From the NCBI RefSeq assembly GCF_004027225.2, contig NC_044277.2, positions 132,462,057 through 132,526,056 of the forward strand: DNA of 64,000 nucleotides, read 5' to 3'. Positions 37,301-48,400 of this stretch are shown in pieces. The first letter of the stretch is position 1. Every line of letters begins with the position of its first letter. The stretch comes from Strigops habroptila (lineage: Eukaryota; Chordata; Aves; Psittaciformes; Psittacidae). A model generated the notes under the pieces. That model did no database searches and was not told the origin of the DNA. It was given only the letters and a program-made list of their open reading frames with translations. Made by a program: the position numbers and the translations under genes.

Positions 37301-38670
37301 AGTGTAATTCACAAGTGGCTTTCTGCAGGCGATTGAGCTCCTTCAGGAGCAAGTCTTGCAAAGAGGCAGAGGAAAGGCGTCTGCCCGGTGCTTGCAGCCG
37401 AGACAACGGGTGGGTATCTGCCCGCGGGCTGCAGGTACAGCCGGTAGGAGACCGGCCACCAGAGCCAGCCCACAGCCCCCAACCCTGCGCAGGGTGCAAC
37501 CGGGAAAAGAGGCTGCGGGCGGCTTCAGCAGCCTCAACCCCAGCGCGGAGTTTGCTGCCTGCTCCAGCCTCACTGAAGGCCCCAGGTGGCAAAAGTCGTG
37601 GAGGCTGCTGGCTCCCCAAGGGCGAGGGGGGTCCCACGCGGGTCCCTTCGCCCCTGGGCAGCCCAAGGCCCTGCCCGCCAGACACGGGATGTTGTCCCCT
37701 TGGGTGATGTTGCGCCCGTGGGTCTTTGCCCGTTGTCCCTTCGCCCGGCCGCAGGCCGCCGGCAGTCCGCGTCCTAGTCATAACGGGCTGTTCCCCACCA
37801 CCTCAGAGGAACACGGTGTCACCCCAAAGCACAGCCCAACTGCACGGCCTGGAAACCAACTGCAACTTCTATGCCTCTTCCCGGCTATTTTCGCAGCGGG
37901 ACGGGGGAAATCTCGCGCAGAATGTCCCTGTCCGGCCTTCCAAGGGATGCAGCCGATATTCCCACGCTCCACAGCCGCGGGTTTTCCGTGGCTTGAGAAA
38001 CCACAGCACTCTGCGGCCCCTGCGCAACTCGAGAGGCTCCCGCACACGGCGGAAAGGTTAAAAACCCGCACGGATGGAGCGCAAAGCCCCAGCACGCCAG
38101 CTTTCTGAAAACAGATCCCGCTCCCACAGGTACTTTTCATGTAAGTTGTTGCAGGAACGGGTTATAGCCAGATCTGAGAGGCGGAAAGCGCTCAGAGCTG
38201 ATCCCTGCCTAGGTAGCTCCTTTTAAATTTCAGAAATGTAAAGCTAGAAGAGCGCAGCGAGCGCGGTATCTGATACCCTCTAAATGCACCGTAAAGGTCC
38301 CCCAATAGCTCTAATTAGAGCTGCAGACCACCACAGGAGACGGGCGGCGAAAGCAAACAGCTCTTTGTGCCCTACCGAACTCTCACGCAACTCACAACAC
38401 CGGCCGGACACCGGCGGCTCCTCGCACTGCACCCGCATCCCCTCGCCGGGCACCGGCTGAGCACCGATTTTCACGCCCGGCTCGGGCTCGCCGTTGTCCT
38501 GCTACCTCCAGAAAGACAGAGCGAGCAGAACACAACCTGCTCCATGCTCTGCCTTGCAAGCTCAGGCGTATTCTACGCACAAGGATACGCGGGTCCCTCA
38601 CGTATGCACGCCCGCCGGAGGGGAGGATGCTGAGCGGGCGCGGCCAGGTGCGGGCGCGGCCCGGTAACGG

Positions 38671-38684
38671 CCACGAGGTGGCGC
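38671..38684 (+). promoter_or_regulatory. Strong CTCF-like site 3' of HOXA13
   Basis: CCACGAGGTGGCGC, flanked by CGG before and TG after, matches 13 of 14 positions of CCASYAGRKGGCRS and resembles the extended motif. It is the best CTCF candidate I see in the window. Confidence 0.65.
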
Positions 38685-38726
38685 TGTCGGCCCGCGGATG
38701 CCGCCGGAGCAGGGAGCTGTCAAAAG

Positions 38727-38763
38727 TCAAGGTCACAAATCGGCTTTTTTAACCTCAAGGTCA
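38727..38763 (+). promoter_or_regulatory. Paired ERR/SF-1-type nuclear receptor sites
   Basis: Two perfect TCAAGGTCA elements, at 38727-38735 and 38755-38763, lie in direct orientation, 28 bp start to start. TCAAGGTCA is the extended half-site bound by monomeric ERR and NR5A receptors. Function here is inferred. Confidence 0.5.
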
Positions 38764-39165
38764 AGGTTTCAGGCCTTGCCCGTCCTGCAATCGCCACGCA
38801 GGCCCCCCCACACCTTCCCGACGAGGCATCGCCGGGCTGGGCAGCAACCCTTGTCCCAGGGACCGGCCGCTGGCCTCCATTTCCCTTCGAGGGCTGCAGC
38901 GCTGAACGGGTATCATCCTGCGCTTCCTTCCCCTGGCCCCCAGCCCCGCTGCTCAACATTACTGAAACATTTATAGTTTAGGAAAGCTGCTTATCAGGCG
39001 TGCCAGTCCCCAGATAAACACTATCCATTAAAAAAAGCCCCACTATATCCACATAAGCTACATAATGGAAGACAACGGTATTACAGTTATAAGACAGACA
39101 CATTATATTTTTTTTCTGATGAAATGCACATAGGTATGGAAAAATAAAGAGTATTTCTTTCAGGG

Positions 39166-40521
39166 TTTATTACAGTGACTATTTTATTAACAGTATTAAT
39201 ACTACTATACCTGTCTACACGTCTCGGGTTTTCATTTTTCAGTAGAAATATATATAAAAAAAAAAAAAAAAAAAAAAGAGGGTGCACAAGTACATTTTCA
39301 CAGTGCGCTGATTTTTTTTTTTTTAATTTTTTTTATTTACAAGATAGCTTCTTATAGTGAATAAAAACAAAATAATGTGCTGGTTGAAATAACTGATTGG
39401 ATTAAAAGGTGCTGTAAAAAGAATCCCTAAACGTTCTACTGCGGCCTCATAACAGACAATAAACAAGGAGAAACGACTAGTTACTTATAGATCAAAATAT
39501 AGATTATATAAATCAAAATACTTCTGGGAAAAAATGTATTTCAGTTCAAAGTTCTTGGATTTTTTTTTTTTTCTAGGAAGGGTTTGGGGTTTTTTCCTAC
39601 TGTAAAGAAATGCCAATGTTCACGGGGTTTGTGTCCACCCAGAGTCAAATATTAAAAATTTTCCGGGGACTTAGAGTATTAATTCTTGAAGATTATTTAA
39701 GGTTTATAATAGGCATAGTCCTTAAAAAAGTATCTATTGTACGGTCTGCAGGAGAAAATAAACAACAACAAAGAAAGTTCAGATGACAAGAAATCATCTG
39801 TTGAAAATAAAAATTAAAACCGAAAGACATCTCCAAGCAAACATTTTCCTTCCTATCCTCACTACTTCGCGATGTTTTAGAATTTGCTATCAGGATAGAT
39901 CCTTCACAGAGCTTCCTTCATTACTGATGCCTCTGAAATCCTTATTCAGTACCTTCGAGGTTTATTATTACTTTTTGACATTAAATGCATTGTTTAAAAA
40001 CATACAGTAACTGTATTTTTTTCCCCCACTATGGTTTACCTGAGCAGTCATTCAACATACAGTTTGGATTGCAATGGAAGAAAACCAGATTATGTGTCCA
40101 CATCGACATCCTCACGTTAACCAGCTCTCGCATCGTGGCCGTGAAGGGTCTTCACAAATAATAAGGTCGTAGAAGTACTTACAAGTTTCTCAGAACAGCG
40201 TGTCTTAATTGCAAGTGTATCTCTCGGGGCTGAGCGGGTGGGCTTTCCAGTCTGTCAGTGATACTGGCTGGCTGCTTGGGATTTCAGGAGAACTGTCAGT
40301 TTTAGCTATTTTGCTATAGCAATATTAAAAAAAAAAAAAAAAAAAAAAAAAGGGAAGAAGAAGAAAAAAAAGCTATAATTCCAAAGATACAGATCTCTTG
40401 TTCTGAAAGAAGAGGTTCATTGTCTTTTCTCTTTTTAATTATTATTAATAATTATTTTAATCTGAACACGAAAAAAAATGTTCTGAAACTTTTAAGTTGC
40501 TGCTTCTCTATTTTTAATCCA
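39166..40521 (-). other. HOXA13: HOXA13 3' untranslated region (probable extent)
   Basis: AT-rich DNA follows the HOXA13 stop. Minus-strand AATAAA signals occur at 39966-39961, 39337-39332, 39188-39183 and 39171-39166. A plus-strand A tract (40326-40350) means a poly-U run in the mRNA. The used polyadenylation site cannot be chosen from sequence alone. Confidence 0.5.
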
Positions 40522-40766
40522 TTAACTGGTGGTCTTCAATTTGTTGATCACTTTTTTCTCTTTGACCCTTCTGTTTTGGAACCAGATTGTGACCTGTCTC
40601 TCTGATAGATTTGTAGTCGCCGATATCCTCCTCCGTTTGTCTTTGGTTATGAATTTATTTGTAGCGTATTCCCTTTCGAGTTCTTTTAACTGGACCTTTG
40701 TGTAAGGCACTCGTTTCTTTCTCCCACGTCTGTACGAGTTCGCGTCCGAGGGATGCGAAACGACGT
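40522..40766 (-). CDS. HOXA13: HOXA13 exon 2 (homeodomain)
   Basis: This exon encodes the end of codon 225 to the TAA at 40524-40522. [18 protein letters not shown] leads into the homeodomain (239-298), with [20 protein letters not shown] and [15 protein letters not shown] (Trp286, Asn289). The tail is NKLKTTS. Val-Thr in the recognition helix region is the Hox13 signature. Confidence 0.97.
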
Positions 40767-42039
40767 CTGGAACAGAAAAACCGCGGAGGGAAGCGTTAGA
40801 AAACCGTTCGAACCTCCTAGGGCATCTATAAGAGGTACAGGACTGAGAGTTACGGCGCAGTCCCTGACTGCCCCGCTCCAGCCCGGGTGCTAAAGCCCGG
40901 CTTAGCCTCCTGGGCTTCTCTTGCCTGGCCGCCGCAGGCAGCTTTCAGGCGCGGGAGGGCTCGCTGCTGTCAGGCAGACAGACAGACAGACACGGCCACG
41001 GACTCGGGAGAGAACGGCGCGGGGTTGCAGCCATTGCCCCAGCTTGCGTGCTCTGGCGCTTACGGGAAACAGCACCGCAGCCCTCCCCGCGGCTCTTTTC
41101 AGCTGTTTCCTCTCCCGCTGCCGGCAGCGGGGCCGGGCAGGCGAGGCGGGATGCGCCGTGCGCCGGCGGGGGGCAGGGGGCGGCACCGGGGCCTCTCCGG
41201 CGGCGCCGGGGCATGTGCGGGATGGGGCCGGGGAGCGCGGGTGGGGCGGGGAAGGGTCAGCCCGGGGGTGATCCCGGAGCCCCGTCGGCGGGATACCCGG
41301 GAGGGGCGAGGGGGGGAAGAGGAGAAGGAGGAGGGGGTTCGCAGGGAAGCCATGCAGGTGTATTACCCGGGAGGGTGGATTTCCAGAGGTGAGGCGGCTG
41401 GCTCTGCTCCTTGGGGCAGTACACTTGCCCATTCCACCCATTGGTGATGGCCCAAGGCTGGTAGCTGTCCATGGGGAGCAGGGGGTCGTGGCGCGGCTCG
41501 CCGGGACCGCCGATGGCGGGCACCACGGGCATATCCAAATAGCCGGGCACCGGCTGATAGGGCCCGGCGGCGTAGCCCTGGTAGAAGGCGAACTCCTTGG
41601 CCCGCGACGTGAACTCCTCGCCGGAGACGGAGGTGTCCATGTACTTGTCGGAGAAGGTGGAGGCGGGCTGGGCACAGGATTTGATGGCGTTGTGGTGGGT
41701 CATGCGGCAGGGGTAGTAGCCGCTGCCGAAGTAGCCGTAGGGCAGCGCGGCGCCGGAGGAGCTTTGCACGGCGGCCGAGCAGGGGCTGCACTGCTTGACA
41801 GCGGGCTCGGCCATGCCGGCGGCGGGGGCCTCGCTGGAGGTGTAGGCAGCGGCGCTGGGGGCGGCCAGGGGCGCGGGGTGAGCCATCAGGTTGCGGCAGG
41901 GGTTGGCCGCCGCCGCCGCCGCGAAGTTGCTGCCGGCGTGAAACCCGTCCATGTTCTTATTGATCTCATCCAGGCTGTTGTCGTAGAGGAACATGACGGG
42001 CTCGATCCAGCGGGGGTGGAGGAGCACGGAGGCTGTCAT
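40522..42039 (-). CDS. HOXA13: HOXA13 homeobox transcription factor, two coding exons
   Basis: The coding sequence joins 42039..41367 and 40766..40522 on the minus strand, giving 305 aa against 388 in human. The intron (41366-40767, 600 bp) has a GTAATA donor and a TTCCAG acceptor, and G|AC forms Asp225. HOXA13 is the most posterior A-cluster gene. It patterns the autopod, the hindgut/cloaca and the genital tubercle, and represses more anterior HOX programmes. The size difference is mainly due to absence of the long mammalian polyalanine tracts; only one run of six alanines (40-45) is present. A five-codon upstream ORF overlaps the start codon. It is the last HOX gene; the region to the right leads toward EVX1. 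Confidence 0.97.
41367..42039 (-). CDS. HOXA13: HOXA13 exon 1
   Basis: This exon encodes residues 1-224 and one base. [20 protein letters not shown] opens the Hox13A signature. [12 protein letters not shown] lies at 48-59, QCSPCSA at 83-89, [15 protein letters not shown] at 99-113, [17 protein letters not shown] at 120-136, [17 protein letters not shown] at 145-161, [10 protein letters not shown] at 165-174 and [20 protein letters not shown] at 193-212. Confidence 0.96.
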
Positions 42040-42053
42040 AGCCCGCTCCGCAT
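42036..42053 (-). CDS. Upstream mini-ORF overlapping the HOXA13 start
   Basis: ATG at 42053 reads MRSGL and stops at TGA (42038-42036), which overlaps the HOXA13 ATG as ATGA. This is the geometry of a termination-reinitiation coupling. It matters only if the transcript starts upstream of 42053, which is likely but not shown. Confidence 0.4.
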   Translation of the reverse strand: MRSGL

Positions 42054-42230
42054 TGAGACTAGTGGCTCTTTTTTAAAAGCCCCAAAGACTGAAAAAAGAG
42101 ATACTGAATCTGCGGGACTTGACCAAGGCTGACGCGCCAGTGTCGCGCCAGGCCGGCCCTCATTGGGCCGCGCTCCCCCACGTGATATGCAAAGCAGCTG
42201 ATAAACATCTGAAGGAATAAAGTGGAGATA
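42054..42230 (-). promoter_or_regulatory. HOXA13: HOXA13 proximal promoter
   Basis: On the minus strand CACGTG (42184-42179) is followed after 12 bp by CCAAT (42166-42162), 123-145 bp before the ATG. The same E-box/CCAAT pair with nearly identical spacing occurs at HOXA9. AATAAAG occurs upstream at 42216-42222 on the plus strand. No TATA box is evident. Confidence 0.6.
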
Positions 42231-42900
42231 ATTAAATAACGCCATAACCGCGCGGGGCCGGGTCCCGGCACGGGGGCGCGGGCACGGGCGCGGGCACGGC
42301 GCGGTCCTGCCGCCGCGCGGGGCGCGGGGGCGCCGGGGGGAGGCGTGGGGGGGACCGCCCGTCCGCCCTCTCTCTCCCTCCCTTCTTCCTCCTTCCTCCC
42401 TCCGGCCCTCCCTCCCTCCCTCGCTCTCTCCCCTCGCCACTGAGGCGTGAGCATTTTGGCCCCGTTGTTGCCGCGGCGCGCTCCCGAAGGTGCGGGGCTG
42501 CCCCGGCGCCCGGTCGGATTTCTCCCCAGCTCCGCTTATCCCTCGGCCCTCCTCGCCCCGAGGGCCACGGGAGCCCCGGAGGCCTCCCCTCATCTCCGGG
42601 GAGGGGGGCCGAGCCGCACCCCTCCGACCCCCTGACTTCCCCGGCTTGAACCGGTACCTCTGCCCGGAGATTGCTGGCGGGGCCGCGGACCGGGGACGCG
42701 GGGAGTCCCCCGCACACTGCGGGTGGAGCAGCGTTCCCCAGGCCGCACGCCGGGACAGATAAGGCTCTGGAAGCGGACCCTTCCAGGGTCCTTTCCGGGT
42801 GTTTTCCTCCTTCCTTCCCGCCCGTCGAAAGCCCAAGACCCATCTCGCTCCTCCCGCCACAAAGCCTCAGAAGTCAGATAAGAGGAACAGACCAGGAAAT
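42231..42900. other. HOXA13 upstream CpG island; expected divergent lncRNA start
   Basis: This DNA is extremely GC- and CpG-rich with C/T-rich tracts (42360-42430). In human and chicken the HOTTIP lncRNA starts just upstream of HOXA13 on the opposite strand. Its promoter should be here on the plus strand, but the RNA has little sequence conservation and I cannot define exons. Confidence 0.4.
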
Positions 42901-45900
42901 CACGATTTTATTCATTATTATCCTTTAGGACGCGCTCGGGGAGAGGGAGGGTTAACTGGATCTCCATCGCCACTCCGCTGTATTATTTGTTGCTGTAATA
43001 ATAAAACCCGGGGCCTACAATTCGGCTTGAATCTTTTTTGGCTGTAAAATATCACGTCGGCTTGTACAGTGCGCGCACGGGCCCCCGGTGCTTTCTCGTG
43101 CTGGGAAAAAATGGTTTATTGACTGAAAATTCTTCTTCTTCAAGGTCATACCTCTCTGCAGGCGAAAGCTAAAAAAAACTCAAAACAAACCCACAAACTT
43201 ACAATTGCTTTCCCTTTTCGTGATATAAGTTACAATCTTTCATAGGGCGAAATAATTTCAAGTTTTAATATTCTCCCACTCCCACCGGCGCAGATGCGTT
43301 TCCCGTAGACATTCGCGTACAACCTTGAACTCTAAACCCTCCATCACTGAGCTATCAATAAACTTGACCTAAAGCAGCGTTCATCTCGTCGTTAACAGCT
43401 CTCAGCCCTCACGCGTGTGGACGAAACAATCCCAAATACTCCCATCCTGAAAACTAATTCTATTTCCACCCCCACCCACCCCCCCCCCCACAATTGCATG
43501 TTGCTTTGTTTTGCGCCTGACAGCTCGGCGTATTTATTATCCTATTGTGCTTCCCATTGACGTTGTCGCATTGTTTTGCCCGCATGGCTACAAGCGCAGA
43601 GCAATCCCGGGACGTACATTGTTACCGAGCAGGCTTTTCCTTGCTAGTGCAGAGGTCCCAGCCATGAGAAATAGCCCTTCGGTGCCCATGGAGTTTTGCT
43701 TTATTTTTTTCAAGGTGCTTTTTCCGTGCGATGGGTTGGGATACCTGAAGTCGCTGTCATTCCCCCGCTAATTTGGCACCGGTTTAGCCCTTTTTTCCTC
43801 CATTGTAGCCAATAAAGAGTTCCCATCCTGACTTTGCATACGCTTTTCCGCATTCTTCCTCATGGCCAAAAGCAAATATTTATTCCCCGCATATTTTTCC
43901 TTTTCTTTCAGGCTCCAGTTTTGAAACCTGTGGATTCACCCGGCCAAACGTTGCTCGACTGGCATGAAGCGGGTCGGTTTGTTTCCCTCTGTTTTCTCGA
44001 GGCTGCTTCTGAAAATCGCGCTGCAGCGGGGCGGCGGGGGGGAAGGGGGAAAGAATTGGGAAGGGAGGGCAGCTCTATGGGGCAGCGCTGTTTTATATAC
44101 GGGTTAGACACGGCTAGAGGCCAAGGTCAAGTTGAAAGTTGCAGTCTAGCCAATGTGAGAACTGTCATTCACAGCCCGAAGATCTGTCTGATTTGTTAAA
44201 AAACGGGTAGCCATGAGAACACTGATCTCTCCAGCTCGACTCCCTCCCCAGCTCGCCCCCCTCTCTAAACTCCTCTCCTCCAGCCTCGGAGCGTTTCTCC
44301 CTTATCTGCGTCTGCTTTCCAAGCTTCTTTCAATGAGAAGGGAGAAGCCGTGTGGAAGTGTAGCTTTCAGCCCCGGTGCAAACTGTACAAGTGGTGGAGG
44401 GTTGGGAGGGCGAAGAGGGGGGTAAAGGGGGAACATCCGGTCTGCTGAGTTTTAGTGGTTGTTTTTTTGTTTTGTTTACCCACTTGGGGCTGTTCCAGCC
44501 CTGTGTGCGAAAGGGAGAACGGAGATTAGATTAAAGAGCTTTTCTTTTCTCCCGTTCCTGCATCTCTCCCTCGCTCTAGAGCTCAATTTAATCATTTGGG
44601 AAGAGGACCGTGCTTTTCACGGTGATAAGAGCAGTGATACAACTGTCCCCGTCCCCTGTTTGCCTTGACGTGGTGGGGGGAGTCAGGGAATGGGACCGTT
44701 TCCTCAGAAGAGGCAAAATGGCATCTGCAGGGCGCGTATGCAGCAGCAGCAGCAAAAGTTATTGTCGGACGTGGAACTTTACGCCTTTGTTTTGCTTTCA
44801 GAATTTGACTGACTTTTAATAAATTATTGACACCAAGAGAGGAGAAAAGCCTCGTCAACTATCTTAGATTTCACACACACACCCCCGATAGTAAATTTTC
44901 ATTCCCCAGCAATAATTCCATCCTGCCTTAATGGGTATTTACCATTAAATATTAGAAAGGAACGGTGAGGGCTGAAGGCATCGAGCAGAACAGATGTTCT
45001 TCGAAAATCATGGACCCTGTAATGAACACCAGGGATAAAAATATGCTCGAGACAACCCCCGTCTTGAACATATACCATTCCCTACCAATTGTGGAAAAGC
45101 TTTTATTTTTTGCAACCTAAGTCTTGGGATGCGCTGGATAAATTAACCAAAACTCAGAAAGAGTTTACTTGAAGCCACTGATTGATTTGGCCATGATCCA
45201 CAAACGCTTCATTTTGGGACATTAACTTGATAATTGAATGCTTCCATGCATGCAACCGACATGAAGAAGCTGCTGCTTCTGCTTGTTCTTCCTTTCTTTT
45301 TTTTTTTTTTTAAATTCCCCTTTTTCGTGCGAAATAAAGTTAGAATATAGCAAATACAAACGTATGGTAGAGTCTCAACATTTTTTCCAAGAGATGTGAT
45401 GCAAACCTCCGAACTGCTTTGCATTTATATAGCGTATAAAGCATCTTGGAGAGAAATACATCTGTTAAAAAGTTTCCTCCAAAACGAGTATTAATTCCTT
45501 AGGGAGCAAGAGGATGAGCAACCATGGTCAGCAGGAGGATTTTAAAAGGTGCTGAATCTTTTTGGAGCCAGGCAATTTCTCATTGATTTTCCTATTAGGC
45601 GGCAGCCCCCCCTCTCAGTGCACGGCCATGCCCATCTCAGGTACTACAAAACGCTTTAGTGGCATTTTCTTCCCTTGGCTGCCCTAAGAGTGGTCGGATG
45701 CATTTATCTCCCTTCGCAGGTGTAAGCAAGGGTAGAATTTTGCCCTTACAACTGCTTTGAAACAGGTCACTGTGTATTCCTGGCACCATGAAGCCAAAGA
45801 TAGTCTTGCCATGGTGAGGGCTGAGGGATTTTGGCCTTAAACGAGAAAATATAAATAACGTGTAAATCTCCCCATGCGGTAGGAATATGGCCACTCAATT

Positions 45901-46652
45901 TCCTAAAAAGGCCTTAAAATTTCACTTTTCTTAGAGAAACAGAAAGTCCTTTCAGCTGAATATCAGCTTTTTCAAATACGGAGTTTGTCGGCAGAGTATA
46001 TAGAAGGTTTGCGTGTTTCTTTTCCAAGCGAGCCTTTGTGTGATAACACCCCCATCCACCCTCCGGAGCCCTGCCGCGGGAATGCCCGGCTGAGGGGAAC
46101 TCTCACTTCTTGTAGGATAATCTCAATTGTACGAATAGAGCAGAAAAACTATCGCCCAAGGAAATCCACTCGTATTTTTCCATCCACTGCTTAAAGCTAA
46201 TTAATGAGCATGAAGGGGGGGAAAAATCGTGGCTGATTGTTGAAAATATGTGTTTGTCACAGAGCTAAATCCCTCTAAACCCGCTAAAAGGTCTTAGCTG
46301 ATAATGGAGGGACTAGACGGTGATCTTAGTTACTACTAATAATCTCCGTCCTGCAGAGCCCAGGAGTCTTGGAAGACGCGGGGAAAAGTGATAGCAGGAG
46401 CAAGAACCTTAATCGAACTTGATTTTCATGAGCAAATGAATTTTACCTGCCAGAAGGTTAATTTGGAGCAGTACTGTCACCGCTGTTTTCTTCCACAATT
46501 TCTAAAGCACCAAGGATTGAGATAAACATTCCTGCGTCCGTTTTAAAGACACTTTGTATTTCAGGATATTCATGTGTTTCTAATGGAAGTAAGCAGCTTT
46601 ACGAGCGGGGTTCGCAGGACATCTTAACTCTCTCCCTCCCACTGCGTGCTAA

Positions 46653-46666
46653 GGGGGGGGGGGGGG
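46653..46666 (+). repeat. Guanine homopolymer
   Basis: A run of fourteen G residues, with quadruplex potential or assembly-length uncertainty. Confidence 0.85.
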
Positions 46667-47642
46667 CTGAGATAATTACAAAATAAGAAGCATTTGTAGA
46701 AGCAAATGCAGAAGGGGAAGAGTTTGAGAAGATTTCCGAAGGCGTCTTAAAAATCTTCAGGCGCACATTAGGTACGGACCTACCTATTTCAGTCCACCCC
46801 AATTTCCAGATTGCACTTCGTATAAATAAGGTGTGCTAGAAAATAATGTGATTGCTTTCGCCCGAAGTGTGGGACAAGGACTGATCTTTATGAAGCGAGG
46901 TCTCAACAGATCGCTTCACTCTGTGCTATTTATTTTTCTGTTTCAGCTCTAGAAAATAAGCTGGAGGTATTTCATATGATTAAAGTGAAAATGGGAATGA
47001 TCCTGATCTCTGTCTCACGGTCAAGGTCTTTTTTCCTGATTTTTTTTTGAGGGGGAGGGCTTTGTTTTACATTTTTGTCATGTAATATTTTCACAAGCAC
47101 ATTTCCAGGGAGAGTGCGATAGCTTTCTGTTTATATTTGGCGGGTGAAAGCAACAGAAGACCGGCGTTACACGGTGGTGGGCAGCAGAAAATATTTTACT
47201 TATACTGTCGTGTAAATGTGGCAATGAGGAGAAGCCCTCGCGGGCTCCCTGTCAGCCGCAGGCTGCTTCCACGCAGTGATAAAGTCCTCCCTACAACTTC
47301 CATTAATTTTGCCATGCAAACTGAGACGGATTTCTTTGCCATCAATTCTGTCCGCCCGCACAAAGGGCGCCGAGAACATTTTTGTTTTACTCTTAGTCAG
47401 TTCTGATAAGCGAGGAGGCCAGGCTGGCCGTGCAAATGGCCACTGCAGTAGTTTATCAGCTCGGTTACATCTGCCAGTTGAAAACGTTCTAGTACGAGTG
47501 CGTAGTAGCAGCAGATAACAACAAGATACTCAAGTTAATCTTCCTTGATTTTGTTTGGTCTATCCTACGATTTTCAGGATTTAGAGTTTTGAGGGTAAAT
47601 TAATTCCTTGCCTTATCTACCAGAAGGTCAAATTTATTTTTT

Positions 47643-47659
47643 GGGGGGGGGGGGGGGGG
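47643..47659 (+). repeat. Guanine homopolymer
   Basis: A run of about seventeen G residues followed by an A-rich tract. Confidence 0.85.
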
Positions 47660-48400
47660 AAAGAAAAAGAAAATAAAGGCAGGGTACAGTGAGCTAGAAT
47701 AGCATATCCTCTCTATTTCTGCTGGGAGCTTGTAATAATTGCTACCACATGATCACATGGTGTATTGTTGCAGCCTGATTACAATTAAACTTATCCCTCC
47801 ACCTTTTTCATTAGGGGGAAAAAAAAGTTCTTCCTGAGCTTCAGGCCCATTTTGTGCTGTTTTATTTCCCTTTGAAAAGCTGTCGGAGAGAAGCTGAAGC
47901 TGTTCTTTCCTTTACAATTGAGAGAAAGCGTTTCCAAAACACCCTCCTCACTGCAATTTCCCTGTAGTAGCGTGACATTTACACACTGTCCGAGCAGCAG
48001 GGCTCAGGGACAGGAGTGGACTTTGCTGATCTCTTCAAGAAGTTGCAGGGTCTTTATGATTATTTTTATTATAAAATTTTTTCCACGGTGAGTCCCGATC
48101 CGTATCTTCACCTAGGGAAACAATGAGGCTCCCATTGCTAAAGATGCCTGTGTGCAGTTAGAGAAAGAAAGGGGAGAGGGGGAAGAAAAAAAATCATACA
48201 GGAAACATTGGACATGTTTGCCTTCACTGGAAGACAGCTGTTTGAGTACATTCTCCAAGAGGTTTTTTTGGTTCCCTTTTCAGAAGTGGTTTTAGTGATT
48301 AAAACATTTACTTGATGGAGGTAGTTTATCTCTAATGTCTGGGTCTGTCTAACAGCTCTTTTTCCTCACTTCTCCAGCCCTTTGCTCAGATGAGACTGTA

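Larger units (their letters stand above)
36201..39165. other. HOXA11-HOXA13 intergenic region, CpG-rich right part
   Basis: CpG-rich blocks lie at about 36230-36780 and 37340-38100, and again at 38380-38960. Long frames here (e.g. within 37356-38108) have no recognisable domain and mirror GC content on both strands. The block carries a strong CTCF-like site and two ERR/SF-1 sites. TAGGTAGTT at 36962-36970 resembles a miR-196 seed match but is not in a UTR. Confidence 0.5.
42901..48400. other. HOXA13-EVX1 interval, proximal gene-free DNA
   Basis: No coding exon is recognised. The stretch is mixed AT-rich DNA with scattered homeopolymers, including two guanine runs (46653-46666 and 47643-47659). 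It probably includes HOTTIP sequence and enhancers, an inference from synteny only. Confidence 0.45.

Noticed and set aside
26131-39165. Search for a HOXA12 remnant between HOXA11 and HOXA13
   Set aside because: No frame on either strand carries WFQNRR or another homeodomain segment.
40887-41447. Plus-strand frames of 114-186 codons opposite the HOXA13 intron and exon 1
   Set aside because: Antisense shadows of a GC-rich gene, with low-complexity Gly/Arg content.
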